64,000 nucleotides of DNA, from positions 224,938 through 288,937 of the forward strand of contig NZ_VWRN01000035.1 in the NCBI RefSeq assembly GCF_008632125.1. The letters run 5' to 3'. This document shows, in pieces, positions 35,312 through 44,224 of the stretch. The stretch is from Cupriavidus cauae (GTDB lineage: Bacteria > Pseudomonadota > Gammaproteobacteria > Burkholderiales > Burkholderiaceae). The position numbers and the translations under genes are program-made. The notes beneath the pieces are model-generated. The model ran no database searches. It saw nothing but the letters and a program-made list of their open reading frames with translations, and was not told where the DNA came from. The first letter of the stretch is position 1. Each line of letters opens with the position of its first letter.

Positions 35312-36664
35312 ATGGAACATCAGAACGCGCCGATCCCACCGTCCCGCCCGCCACGCGTTGCCGTGGTGGGAGCCGGCATCGTCGGGTCGGCGATCGCGTA
35401 CGAACTGCAGAAGCGCGGGGCCGAGGTCACGCTGATCGATCGTGACGAGCCGGGGCAAGCCTGCAGCTACGGCAATTCCGGGGCGATCAGCCCGGGCTCG
35501 GTCGCGCCGCTGGCGATGCCGGGCGTGCTCGCCTCGTTGCCGAAGATGCTGCTGGACGAACGCAGTCCGCTGTATCTGCCGTTGTCGTATTTGCCGCGGG
35601 CCTTGCCTTGGCTGCTGCGTTTTATCGCGTCGGCGTCGCCGCGTCGCGTCGAGCAAGCGGCCGAGCGGCTGCATGCCATCCACGTCAACGCGGTGCAGCG
35701 GCATCGGCAGCTGACGCAGGAGATCGGCGCGCCCGAACTGCTGATGCAGCGCGGGCATCTGCATCTGTACCCCGATGCCGGGGCGCTGGACAAGGACGTC
35801 ACCTCCTGGCGCATGCGCAAGGCATTCGGCTACGAGTTCGAGACGCTGGACCGCGCCGGCATCGAGGCGCTGGAGCCCAATGTCGGCAAGCGCTATCAGG
35901 TCGGCGTCTTTCTGCAGGATCACGCGACCATCGTCAATCCGGGGCGCTATGTGAAGGCCATCGTGCGGGCGTTCGAGCAACGCGGCGGCCAGTGGCGCAG
36001 GACCGAGGTTCGCGCGCTGCGGCGCGCGGACTTCGCGGGCCGGCCGCGCTGGTGCGTGGTGGAGGCGGATGGCCGCGAGGACGAATGCTTCGACGAGGTC
36101 GTGGTGGCCGCGGGCGCGTGGTCGCGCAAGCTGACGGCGCCGCTGGGGCTCGAAATTCGGCTGGAAAGCCAGCGCGGCTATCACGTGCAGTTTCGCGACG
36201 CCGCGCGCGCCGTAACGCGCACGGTGGTGCTGGCGGACCGCAAGGTCTTCGTGACGCCGATGGAGGAGGGACTGCGCGTCGGCGGCACGGTGGAGATCGG
36301 CGGGCGGTCGCGGCCGCCCGACATGCGCCGCGCGGCGATGCTGGAGCGCATCGCGCGCGAGACATTCGACGGGCTGGACGATCCGGCGCCGGCCCGCTGG
36401 ATGGGCCATCGGCCCTGCATGCCGGACTCGGTGCCCATCGTCGGGCCGGCGGATGGCCACCCCGGACTGTGGCTGGCAGTCGGGCACGGCCACCTGGGCG
36501 TGACGGACTCGGTCAATACGGCGTATCGGATTGCCGATCGGATGTTGGGAGTCGGGATCGAGGCGGAAGGTCGCTCGGTCCCGGCGTTCCCGGAGACGGG
36601 GGATTCAACCGCCGCGCCAGGATCCGTTGCGCCCGCCAAGGCGGCGCAGCGTCTTGATCGCTGA
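35312..36664 (+). CDS. FAD-dependent D-amino-acid dehydrogenase-like oxidoreductase (DAO family)
   Basis: The 450-residue flavoprotein has VAVVGAGIVGSAIAYELQKRG (cited as residues 12-32; the GxGxxG dinucleotide fold), DRDEPGQACSYGNSGAIS near the FAD ribose, and a C-terminal HRPCMPDSVPIVG and GHGHLGVTDS motif typical of DadA. Such enzymes oxidise D-amino acids or related imino acids and feed electrons to quinones. It is divergent from an IclR regulator, so probably inducible. The last roughly 30 residues are extra. Confidence 0.88.
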   Translation: MEHQNAPIPPSRPPRVAVVGAGIVGSAIAYELQKRGAEVTLIDRDEPGQACSYGNSGAISPGSVAPLAMPGVLASLPKMLLDERSPLYLPLSYLPRALPWLLRFIASASPRRVEQAAERLHAIHVNAVQRHRQLTQEIGAPELLMQRGHLHLYPDAGALDKDVTSWRMRKAFGYEFETLDRAGIEALEPNVGKRYQVGVFLQDHATIVNPGRYVKAIVRAFEQRGGQWRRTEVRALRRADFAGRPRWCVVEADGREDECFDEVVVAAGAWSRKLTAPLGLEIRLESQRGYHVQFRDAARAVTRTVVLADRKVFVTPMEEGLRVGGTVEIGGRSRPPDMRRAAMLERIARETFDGLDDPAPARWMGHRPCMPDSVPIVGPADGHPGLWLAVGHGHLGVTDSVNTAYRIADRMLGVGIEAEGRSVPAFPETGDSTAAPGSVAPAKAAQRLDR

Positions 36665-36711
36665 AGCGAACCTTCAGGGCCGGGACCACCGCGCTGAAGG
36701 CCGCGTAACGT

Positions 36712-37275
36712 TCAACCCCAGCGGCGCACGCGGCCGGTGTCGATGTGGATGAAGTTCTCGCTGCGGTAGAAGCCGACGCCGCCGGCCTGCAGCGATACGG
36801 CCGCGTCGCGCAGGTCGTCGAGGGCCACGCCGGGCAGGCGGATGTCGATCGCCTTGCCGTCCATATGCAGGCTGTGCTTCGCCACGCCGCCGCCGCGCGT
36901 CTTGCGCAGGCGCGAATTGGTATTGGGGCTGCGATAGCCGGAGATGACCTGGAACGGGTTGTCGCTGCCCAGCACCGTGCGCAGCTGGTACAGCACGCCG
37001 AACAGCTCCGGATCAATCGTGCCGACGTCGCCCGAATAGTGGTCGCGCAGGAAGCGATTGAGCTTCAGGTGGGCCTGCGGCAGGACCTGTTCGCCCATCG
37101 CGTAGACCAGCGACAGATGCTCGCCGGTGTGGGTGTGGTCGAAGGCCAGCGCGCGCGCGCCCGGCACATTGGCCAGCGCCAATTTGGGCGCCAGGGCCGT
37201 CAGGCCGGCGCTCAGCGCCAGGCCGCCAGTGCGTTGCAGGAAGCGGCGCCGTGCCGGATCACGTGAATACGTCAT
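36712..37275 (-). CDS. YcbK/DUF882 family peptidase M15-like protein, Tat signal
   Basis: The 187-residue protein has a twin-arginine signal (DPARRRFLQRTGGLALSAGL) and an M15-type zinc peptidase core: SGYRSPNTNSRLR, then HSLHMDGKAIDI and FIHIDTG with the metal-ligand His/Asp set. It probably trims murein cross-links or endopeptides in the periplasm. It is followed on the same strand, upstream, by an L,D-transpeptidase gene, as often found. Confidence 0.88.
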   Translation of the reverse strand: MTYSRDPARRRFLQRTGGLALSAGLTALAPKLALANVPGARALAFDHTHTGEHLSLVYAMGEQVLPQAHLKLNRFLRDHYSGDVGTIDPELFGVLYQLRTVLGSDNPFQVISGYRSPNTNSRLRKTRGGGVAKHSLHMDGKAIDIRLPGVALDDLRDAAVSLQAGGVGFYRSENFIHIDTGRVRRWG

Positions 37276-37323
37276 GATGTGATGTTCTAGCTCGTTTGGC
37301 TCGATGTTGCTTGTCTCAGGAGC

Positions 37324-39006
37324 TCAGGAGGGTGGGGCGCTGGCCGCGCGGTTGGCCGGCGGCGTGGCCCTGACGGCCGGCGTATGCGAGGCTCGGCGCG
37401 CGGCGCGCTGCTGCAGCGCCTGGCCGAGCACTTTATCCTGGCCGTAAATGTCAGCGAGGAAGTATACCCGTCCATCGGCTCTTGCGATGGCCGTGCCATA
37501 AGCCAACGTTACCGGCAAGGGATTGACCAGCGAGACGGTGCTGGCCTTGCCGGCGCCCATCGCCTGCCGGATCCGCTCCTCGGTCCATTCCGGCATGTCC
37601 TTGAGCACGAACTTCGCAAGCGCGACCGGATCCTCGACCCGGATGCAGCCATGGCTCAGGTCGCGCCGGCCACGCTTGAACAGCTGCGGCGCCGGCGTGT
37701 GGTGCAGGTAGATGGCCTGGTTGTTCGGGAACACGAACTTGATGTCGCCGAGCGCATTCAGCGGCCCTGGCCGCTGGCGGATGCGCATCTGCCCGTCCAG
37801 CACGGCCTGCATATTGGCCGCGTTCAGCTGCTTGATGACCTCGTTGCCGGCCACGAACTCGAAGCCCTGGCGCTTGAAATAGGCCGGATCGCGCTGCAGC
37901 CGCGGAATGATTTCCTTCTGCGCGATCGAGCGCGGCACGTTCCAGTACGGGCTGAACTCGATATAGCGCATGTCCTCCTTGAACAGCGGCGTGCGCGTGT
38001 CGAGCGCCTTGCCGACGATCACCTTCATTTCCAGCCGGATATCGAGCTTGCCCTCGTGGAACTCGTAGGCGCGCAGCATGAACTCGGGGATATTGACGAC
38101 GATCATGCGCGAGCCCTCCGCCAGCGGGGTCCAGCGCAGCCGCTCCATCGTCAGCACGATCTGCCGCACGCGCGCCGACGGCGGCGTATTGAGCTGGGCC
38201 AGCGTGGCCGGGCCGATCACGCCGTCCGCTTCGAGGCCGTGACGGCCCTGGAACGCCTTGACCGCGGCCACCAGCGGTCCGGTATAGGTCGCCGGAACCG
38301 GTGTGCCCGTGGGCAGATCGCCGAGCGCGGTCAGGCGCTGGGCCATTGCGGCCAGTCCCTCGTAGCTCTTGCCCTCGGTCAGCTTGCCTTCGGGCAGCGC
38401 GGGCAGCGGGGTTTTCCAGTGGGGCAGCGTGGCGAGCTGGCGGTAGCGGGCCAGCGCATCGCGCAAGGTGCCATACAGGGGGAACGTCGGCGCGGCTTCG
38501 CGGATCGCGGCCGGCAGGCGGTTCGCCGCCAACGCCGCGCGCAGATAGCTGTCCGGGTCGAACGGCTTTTCCTCGGCGATATTGAAGTTCGCATGGACCT
38601 TGCGCGGGTCGACGCGGCCGCGGTGCAGATCGGACAGGTAGCGCTGCATCGCCGCGGTCAGGGCGCCATCGAGGCGATCGGCCGCCTCGGGTGCCAGCGC
38701 GGGCCCATTGGCGGCCTTGGCGACGGCGTCGCGCAGCATGTTGGCATCGTAGTCCTCGGCATCGAGGCCGTCGGCGGGTGCATTGACCAACGCGGCCACC
38801 GCCTGCTGCGCGGCGGGAGTCGGCTTGCCATTGGCTAACCACAGGGGCTGGGCCAGTGCGCCGGTGGCGAAGCTTGCCAGCAGGGCGGCCAGCAGGACCA
38901 TCGGCAAGGCGGTCAGCGCGCCGGCATACCAGCGCCGGCAGCGGGCGAGCAGAACGGGGAAGGGCGATTGCAGGGCGTGCAGGTGGGACGTTTCGGCAAC
39001 AGTCAT
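37324..39006 (-). CDS. ycbB: L,D-transpeptidase, YcbB/LdtD type
   Basis: The 560-residue protein has an N-terminal membrane/signal segment (about 28-52), a scaffold region, a peptidoglycan-binding domain (KAFQGRHGLEADGVIGPATL) and a YkuD catalytic domain with DLSHGCIRVEDP (Cys nucleophile, preceding His). The domain order matches YcbB, which forms 3-3 cross-links in murein. It lies just upstream of, and co-oriented with, the YcbK-like gene. Confidence 0.9.
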   Translation of the reverse strand: MTVAETSHLHALQSPFPVLLARCRRWYAGALTALPMVLLAALLASFATGALAQPLWLANGKPTPAAQQAVAALVNAPADGLDAEDYDANMLRDAVAKAANGPALAPEAADRLDGALTAAMQRYLSDLHRGRVDPRKVHANFNIAEEKPFDPDSYLRAALAANRLPAAIREAAPTFPLYGTLRDALARYRQLATLPHWKTPLPALPEGKLTEGKSYEGLAAMAQRLTALGDLPTGTPVPATYTGPLVAAVKAFQGRHGLEADGVIGPATLAQLNTPPSARVRQIVLTMERLRWTPLAEGSRMIVVNIPEFMLRAYEFHEGKLDIRLEMKVIVGKALDTRTPLFKEDMRYIEFSPYWNVPRSIAQKEIIPRLQRDPAYFKRQGFEFVAGNEVIKQLNAANMQAVLDGQMRIRQRPGPLNALGDIKFVFPNNQAIYLHHTPAPQLFKRGRRDLSHGCIRVEDPVALAKFVLKDMPEWTEERIRQAMGAGKASTVSLVNPLPVTLAYGTAIARADGRVYFLADIYGQDKVLGQALQQRAARRASHTPAVRATPPANRAASAPPS

Positions 39007-39106
39007 CAGGGATCCGGAATGGCGTACCAGTCCATATGCTAGCCCAGGATGCCGGCAGGCAAGGAATCGTGCACAATGCGCGTTCCCGCTGACGAGGCCG
39101 TGCCCG

Positions 39107-39280
39107 ATGAAACGATTGCTGATGATGTTGCCGCTGGTCCTTGCAACCGTCTTTGCGCTGGGTGGCTGCGGCGTGCTTGCCGCCCCCTGTCGGGTCGCCT
39201 CCGCGGGCCTGAAGATCGTGCCCGTGATCGGCGATGTCGCCGCGCTGCCGACCGATGCCTGCGCCGAGGTGATCGACTGA
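39107..39280 (+). CDS. Small lipoprotein (DUF6726-like)
   Basis: The 57-residue protein has a lipoprotein signal with lipobox FALGGC (Cys at residue 21), then GVLAAPCRVASAGLKIVPVIGD and a second Cys near the end. It resembles the DUF6726 group of tiny beta-proteobacterial lipoproteins. The function is unknown. The gene's 3' end is copied several times in the DNA that follows. Confidence 0.7.
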   Translation: MKRLLMMLPLVLATVFALGGCGVLAAPCRVASAGLKIVPVIGDVAALPTDACAEVID

Positions 39281-39360
39281 GGCTGAGGGGATTGACTGAG
39301 GCCGAGGTGGTGATGGGGCCGAGGTGATTGACTGAGGCGGCGGTGACCGACCGAGGCCGA
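39268..39360. repeat. Imperfect tandem copies of the lipoprotein gene's stop-codon region
   Basis: GAGGTGATCGACTGAGGC at the gene end recurs as GGATTGACTGAGGC, GAGGTGGTGATGGGGC, GAGGTGATTGACTGAGGC and GGTGACCGACCGAGGC in the following 80 bp. It looks like local duplication between two convergent genes. Confidence 0.7.
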
Positions 39361-39396
39361 GAGCGAGGTCGCCGCCGATGCCGCAGCCGCAGCGCC

Positions 39397-40056
39397 CTAG
39401 CGGTACGACAGCACCAGCCCCTGGATCAGCTGCGTCCACCCCTCCAGCATCACGAACAGCAGCAGCTTGAATGGCACCGAGATCGTCGTTGGCGCGATCA
39501 TCGACATCCCCAGCGCCAGCAGGATCGCCGCCACGATCAGGTCGACCACGACGAAGACCAGATAGATGATGAAGCCGATCTGGAACGCGCGCGTCAGCTC
39601 CGACAGCGTGAAGCTCGGGATCAGCACCATCATGTCGTCCGGCTGCAGATCGTCGGCGCGGCCCTCGGGCCAGATCCGCTTGGCCGATTGCACGAAGAAG
39701 GTGCGGTTGCGCTCCTCGGTATGCTTGATCAGGAATTCCTTCAGCGGCCCGCTGACCGAGTCGTAGACGGTGACCACATCCCCCACGTTGAACGGCGCAT
39801 TGCTCTGCGCGCGCCGCTCGATCGCGTCGAAGGCATCGGCGCCGATCGGCGCCATGATGTACGCGGTCAGGATGATCGCGATGCCGTTGAGCACCATATT
39901 GGGCGGCACCTGCTGCAGCCCCAGCGCGGCGCGCAGCAGCCCGAACACGATCACCAGCTTGGTATAGCTCGTCACCATCAGCGCGACGAACGGCGCAATG
40001 CCGAACGCCAGGATGACGGTGAGGATCAGTACCGGGTTGTACAGATTGCCGCTCAT
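39397..40056 (-). CDS. sctR: Type III secretion export-apparatus protein SctR
   Basis: The 219-residue FliP/HrcR-type protein has SYTKLVIVFGLLRAALGLQQVPPN near the N-terminus, about four hydrophobic helices and AFQIGFIIYLVFVVVDLIVA. It assembles with SctS and SctT into the inner-membrane export gate. ATG 40056 overlaps the sctQ stop (ATGA), so the pair is translationally coupled and runs opposite to the rest of the cluster. Confidence 0.95.
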   Translation of the reverse strand: MSGNLYNPVLILTVILAFGIAPFVALMVTSYTKLVIVFGLLRAALGLQQVPPNMVLNGIAIILTAYIMAPIGADAFDAIERRAQSNAPFNVGDVVTVYDSVSGPLKEFLIKHTEERNRTFFVQSAKRIWPEGRADDLQPDDMMVLIPSFTLSELTRAFQIGFIIYLVFVVVDLIVAAILLALGMSMIAPTTISVPFKLLLFVMLEGWTQLIQGLVLSYR

Positions 40057-41390
40057 GCGTCGCCCGCGGCGAAGCTCGATACGCGCACGCCGAGCCGGTT
40101 GCCCACCGCGATCAGCGTGCCGGTGCCGAGGATGCGGCCGCCGGCGACGATGCGTACCTCGCTCTGCTTCAGCGGCTGGGGCAGCTCGAACACATAGCCG
40201 GGCCGCACCTCGCGCAGGTCGGCCAGCGCCAGCGAGACATCGCCGACCTCGAAACGCAGCGAGACCTCCAGTTCTTCCAGCCGGTCCAGCGCGGCCGGCG
40301 CGGCGTCGGGATGGGGCAGCTCGCGCTGCCCGTTGTTGCGGTCTTCCATGCTGTCTCCGTGAGCCGACGGCGCGGCGGGGGCGCCGGTCGGGCGTTGAAT
40401 CGTGATGCGGCGACCCTCGGCCAGCGCAGGCCAGCCCAGGCCCGCGGCACCGGTCGTGCAATGGACCGCGAGCGCGCCGCCATGCGTCTGCCAGTGTTCG
40501 ATGCCGACGATGTCGCCCGGACGGATGTCGCGCATCTCGCCGACCGCGATGGCGGTGGTGCCGATGCGCACGGCGAGCGGCACCTGCAATTGCGCCAGCC
40601 ACGGCGGCAGCGAGGCGTCGGGCTCGCGTTGCAGCAGCGGTAGCGCGCCGAGGCGCTCGGGCTCGTCCAGTTGCAGGGTGGCGTGCAGCGTCTCGCTGGC
40701 GGCCGCGACATGGCGGTCGTTGCCGCCATTGCCTGCATTGCCCGCATCGGCGCCACCGGCTCCATCCCCGACGCGCCGCAGCGTCAGCCCAAAGCACGGC
40801 GCGCCAGAGCGGAGGCCGCCGCCGTCCCCGTGCCACGCGAACGGCTGCCGGGCCGTGGCCGCCACCAGGTCGGCGACGGGGGCCAGGGCATCGGCCATCA
40901 AGGCTTGACGCAGCAGGGCCGGCAGCGTCTCCGCCGCACCCTCCACGCCGAGCAGGCGGCGTTCGCTCGGCACATCGAACAGCAACTGTCCGCGCGTCTC
41001 GCCGAGGGTGAAGGCGTAGGCGTTGGCGCTGACGTTGCCCCCGCCGTTGGCGTAGGCGTTGGTGTTGAGGTTGGCGCCGCCGCTGGACGAGGCCAACCCG
41101 CCCGCCGCCAGGCCCCCCTGCGGCTCGAAATACAGCAGCCAGTCGGCGCCGGCCACGCGTACCCGCAGCGGCGCGGTCCGGCACAGCAGGCGATTGGCCA
41201 GGGCCGCCACATCCGCCTCGACGTGCGGCAGCTCCGGCGCGGCGTCCAGCTCGCGGATCGCCGCCTCGCCGCTGCCTGGGCGATGCAGCCGCACGCGCGC
41301 ACGGGCAGGCCCGCGGCGGCCCGCCGACATGGGACCTGCCGACGCAGGAGGTTCGCTGAGCGCAATGGACGTCATGGATGGCAGAGGCAT
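40053..41390 (-). CDS. sctQ: Type III secretion cytoplasmic-ring protein SctQ
   Basis: The roughly 445-residue protein ends in a SpoA/FliN-like domain (LDRLEELEVSLRFEVGD region, then RPGYVFELPQPL and LGTGTLIAVGNRLGVRV), with an N-terminal part of the longer HrcQ/YscQ type. It forms the sorting platform with SctK, SctL and SctN. Starts at 41390 (MPLPS) and 41375 (MTSIA) are both plausible. A repeat-rich stretch (ANAYANGGGN) lies in the middle. Confidence 0.85.
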   Translation of the reverse strand: MPLPSMTSIALSEPPASAGPMSAGRRGPARARVRLHRPGSGEAAIRELDAAPELPHVEADVAALANRLLCRTAPLRVRVAGADWLLYFEPQGGLAAGGLASSSGGANLNTNAYANGGGNVSANAYAFTLGETRGQLLFDVPSERRLLGVEGAAETLPALLRQALMADALAPVADLVAATARQPFAWHGDGGGLRSGAPCFGLTLRRVGDGAGGADAGNAGNGGNDRHVAAASETLHATLQLDEPERLGALPLLQREPDASLPPWLAQLQVPLAVRIGTTAIAVGEMRDIRPGDIVGIEHWQTHGGALAVHCTTGAAGLGWPALAEGRRITIQRPTGAPAAPSAHGDSMEDRNNGQRELPHPDAAPAALDRLEELEVSLRFEVGDVSLALADLREVRPGYVFELPQPLKQSEVRIVAGGRILGTGTLIAVGNRLGVRVSSFAAGDA

Positions 41391-41776
41391 GGCACGGCCC
41401 GCCGGCGGCGGCGAGGCCCGCGGCGGTCGCAGCCAGTTGGTGAGGCCGAAACAAGCGAGACCGAAATAAACAAGACGGAAATACGGGAAGAACGATACGG
41501 AAGCAGGTGCAGCCCCGTCCACTACGAGCCTTGGTAGTGGGGACTGCGGCCGCCCCGTCCGCAGCCCCGCCGCTACGAATCCTCGGTATTGGTCGCGTGG
41601 CGCAGCCGCCATACACTGCGCTCACCGTTCGCCAGGGGTGCGCCGCGGCGGCACGGCCTGCGTGGCGCGTGTGGCCCGCGTGGCCTTCACCCAGGTAGCG
41701 CCATCGAGCGCGGACAGTCCGGGCCCGTCCCGGCGAACGGCCGATCGAACCATCGCAGCAGCCCACATACCGCGTC
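41391..41776. promoter_or_regulatory. Divergent promoter region between sctQ and sctV
   Basis: This 386-bp space must contain the promoters of both type III operons. Two inverted repeats stand close together: CCACTAC (41519-41525) with GTAGTGG (41534-41540), and CTGCGG (41544-41549) with CCGCAG (41559-41564). No TTCG-N16-TTCG box of HrpB/HrpX-type regulation is visible. The stretch at about 41460-41515 is less G+C-rich. Confidence 0.55.
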
Positions 41777-43912
41777 ATGGCAAAACTGTCGGGATTCACC
41801 AAGGGGATCGGCCCCGCGCCAGGCCTGCAGCAGATGGCTGCGGCGGCCTCGCGCCAGTCCGACATCGCGCTGACGCTGCTGCTGTTCGCGGTGATCGCGC
41901 TGTTCGTGCTGCCGCTGCCGACCTTCCTGCTGGACCTGATGCTGACGATCAACCTGGGCATCAGCCTGACCCTGCTGATCGTCGCCACCTATATTCCGTC
42001 GCCGCTGTCGCTGTCGACCTTCCCTTCGCTGCTGCTGTTCACCACGCTGCTGCGGCTCTCGCTCAATATCGCGTCGACCAAGCTGATCCTGTTGCACGCC
42101 AATGCGGGCCACATCATCGAGACCTTCGGCAGGCTGATCGTCGGCAACAACGTCGTGGTCGGCGGCGTGGTGTTCCTGATCATCGCGATCGTGCAGTTCA
42201 TCGTGATCGCCAAGGGCTCGGAGCGCGTGGCCGAGGTCGGTGCCCGTTTCGCGCTGGACGCGATGCCCGGCAAGCAGATGAGCATCGACGCCGATGTCCG
42301 CGCCGGCACCATCAGCGCCGCGCAGGCGCAGGAGCGGCGCCGCGAGCTGGAGCAGGAATGCCAGCTGCACGGGGCCATGGACGGCGCGATGAAGTTCGTC
42401 AAGGGCGATGCGATCGCCGGCGTCGTCATCGCGCTGGTCAATATCCTGGCCGGCATCACGATCGGCACGCTGATGAAGGACATGAGCATCGGCGACGCGC
42501 TGCAGCGCTACGCGATCCTCACCATCGGCGATGGCATGGTGTCGCAGATTCCTTCGCTGCTGGTTTCGATCGCCGCCGGCGTCGTCATCACGCGCGTGTC
42601 GTCGGACGACAGCGACAGCCGCGCCGCCAACCTCGGCACCGTGATCGGCCGCCAACTGCTGGCGCAGCCGAAGGCGCTGCTGGTGTCGGGCGTCGCCATC
42701 GCGGTGTTCCTGGTGGTACCGGGCTTCCCCAAATGGACCTTTGCCACGATGGCGCTCGTGGTGGCGGGGTGCGGCTACTGGCTGATGCGCCGGGGCCAGC
42801 GTACCGCCGGCACGGTCACGTGGATCGAGATGCCGGACGACCGCAAGGAAGAAGACGCGCGCTCGGCCGTGGCGCCCGCGCTGGCGCTGGACCTGGACCC
42901 GACGCTGCGCGATCGCCTCGACATGCGCCAGTTCGAGCAGCGCATGACGATCGCCAAGAGCCAGGTCGAGTCGGACCTGGGCATGGTCTTTCCGCGCCTG
43001 CGGATCGAATACCGCCCGCTGGGCGAGCCCGACGCCTACGCGATCCGCGTGCAGGACGTGGTGGCCTCGCGCGGCGCGCTGCGGCCCGGCATGGAGCTGG
43101 TCGAGCCGGGGTCGCGGGCGCTGGTGGACCAGGGCCGCGCGGTGGTCGGCGCGCCGTTCGGGCCGTTCGCCGAGGCGGTCTGGATTCCGCAGGAAAAGCC
43201 CGCCGGCCGCGGCGGCCGCGAAACCGCCAGTGATGTGCCCGCGCCCGGCGCACCCCGGACGCTGTCGTGCGAGGAAGTGCTGGCCGTCCACGTCGGCGCC
43301 GTGATCAAGCAGCATGCCGCGCCGCTGCTCGGCATCCAGGACGTGCAGGAGATGATGCACGTGGTGCAGGCCGAGGCCCCGGACCTGGTGATGGAACTGG
43401 CCCGCGTGGTGCCGCTGCAGCGCGTCACCGAGGTGCTGCGGCGCCTGCTGCAGGAAGACGTGCCGATCCGCAACCTGCGCACGATCTTCGAGAGCCTGGT
43501 GACGTGGGCGCCCAAGGAAACCGATGCGATCGCGCTGACCGAGCTGGTCCGCGTCGATCTCGGCCGCCTGATCACCAGCCGCCATGTCGGCGGCGAACGC
43601 GCGATCGACGCGGTGCTGTTCGAGCCCGCGCTGGAGCAGCGCGTGCAGGGCGCGATCGAGAAGGCCGCGCGCGGCAACCTGCTGCTGCTGAGTCACGACG
43701 TCACGCGCGAGATCCGCGAGCAGCTGCGCCAGCTGCTGGAGAAGGCCAATGCCGCCCGCGTGGTGGTGGTCGTCAGCGTCGACGTGCGGCGCTACATCAA
43801 GCGGTTGATCGAGCCGGTCGCGCCGCGCCTGCCGGTGCTGTCCTATCAGGAAGTCGACGAGGACGTGCGCCTGGTGCCGGTCGGCTGGATCCGCAATCCC
43901 GAGGTCGAGTAA
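41777..43912 (+). CDS. sctV: Type III secretion export-gate protein SctV
   Basis: The 711-residue protein has a membrane half with about eight helices (residues 27-330), including the FHIPEP signature region (RFALDAMPGKQMSIDADVRAG), and a cytoplasmic ring-forming half. The length matches family norms. It is the first gene of the main operon and is followed by sctS after 3 nt. Confidence 0.96.
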   Translation: MAKLSGFTKGIGPAPGLQQMAAAASRQSDIALTLLLFAVIALFVLPLPTFLLDLMLTINLGISLTLLIVATYIPSPLSLSTFPSLLLFTTLLRLSLNIASTKLILLHANAGHIIETFGRLIVGNNVVVGGVVFLIIAIVQFIVIAKGSERVAEVGARFALDAMPGKQMSIDADVRAGTISAAQAQERRRELEQECQLHGAMDGAMKFVKGDAIAGVVIALVNILAGITIGTLMKDMSIGDALQRYAILTIGDGMVSQIPSLLVSIAAGVVITRVSSDDSDSRAANLGTVIGRQLLAQPKALLVSGVAIAVFLVVPGFPKWTFATMALVVAGCGYWLMRRGQRTAGTVTWIEMPDDRKEEDARSAVAPALALDLDPTLRDRLDMRQFEQRMTIAKSQVESDLGMVFPRLRIEYRPLGEPDAYAIRVQDVVASRGALRPGMELVEPGSRALVDQGRAVVGAPFGPFAEAVWIPQEKPAGRGGRETASDVPAPGAPRTLSCEEVLAVHVGAVIKQHAAPLLGIQDVQEMMHVVQAEAPDLVMELARVVPLQRVTEVLRRLLQEDVPIRNLRTIFESLVTWAPKETDAIALTELVRVDLGRLITSRHVGGERAIDAVLFEPALEQRVQGAIEKAARGNLLLLSHDVTREIREQLRQLLEKANAARVVVVVSVDVRRYIKRLIEPVAPRLPVLSYQEVDEDVRLVPVGWIRNPEVE

Positions 43913-43915
43913 GCG

Positions 43916-44182
43916 ATGGGCGCCGACACCATTCTCGATATCACGCGCGAGGCGCTGCTGGTGGTGCTGTGGGTGACGCTGCCCGTAGTGCTGATCGGCA
44001 CCCTGGTAGCGCTGGTGGTGGCAGTGCTGCAGGCGGTCACCCAGATCCAGGACCAGAGCATCGGCACCTCGGCGCGGCTGATCGCGGTGCTGGTGTCGCT
44101 GGTGCTGCTGGGCGGCTGGCTCGGCGGCGAGGTGATGCGGTTCTCGCAGCGGGCGATCCAGACGATGCTGACCTTTTTATAA
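43916..44182 (+). CDS. sctS: Type III secretion export-apparatus protein SctS
   Basis: The 88-residue FliQ/HrcS-type protein has two membrane helices and the central AVLQAVTQIQDQSIGTSARLI motif of the family. It forms the helical export gate with SctR and SctT. It sits directly after sctV. Confidence 0.94.
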   Translation: MGADTILDITREALLVVLWVTLPVVLIGTLVALVVAVLQAVTQIQDQSIGTSARLIAVLVSLVLLGGWLGGEVMRFSQRAIQTMLTFL

Positions 44183-44224
44183 CGAAGATTCGACGACAGA
44201 TTCGCAGGGCAGTTACGCACACTG

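Noticed and set aside
41391..41776. PIP box / hrpII box upstream of sctV
   Set aside because: No TTCG-N16-TTCG arrangement was found on reading the region; the cluster also differs in gene order from Hrp2 systems.
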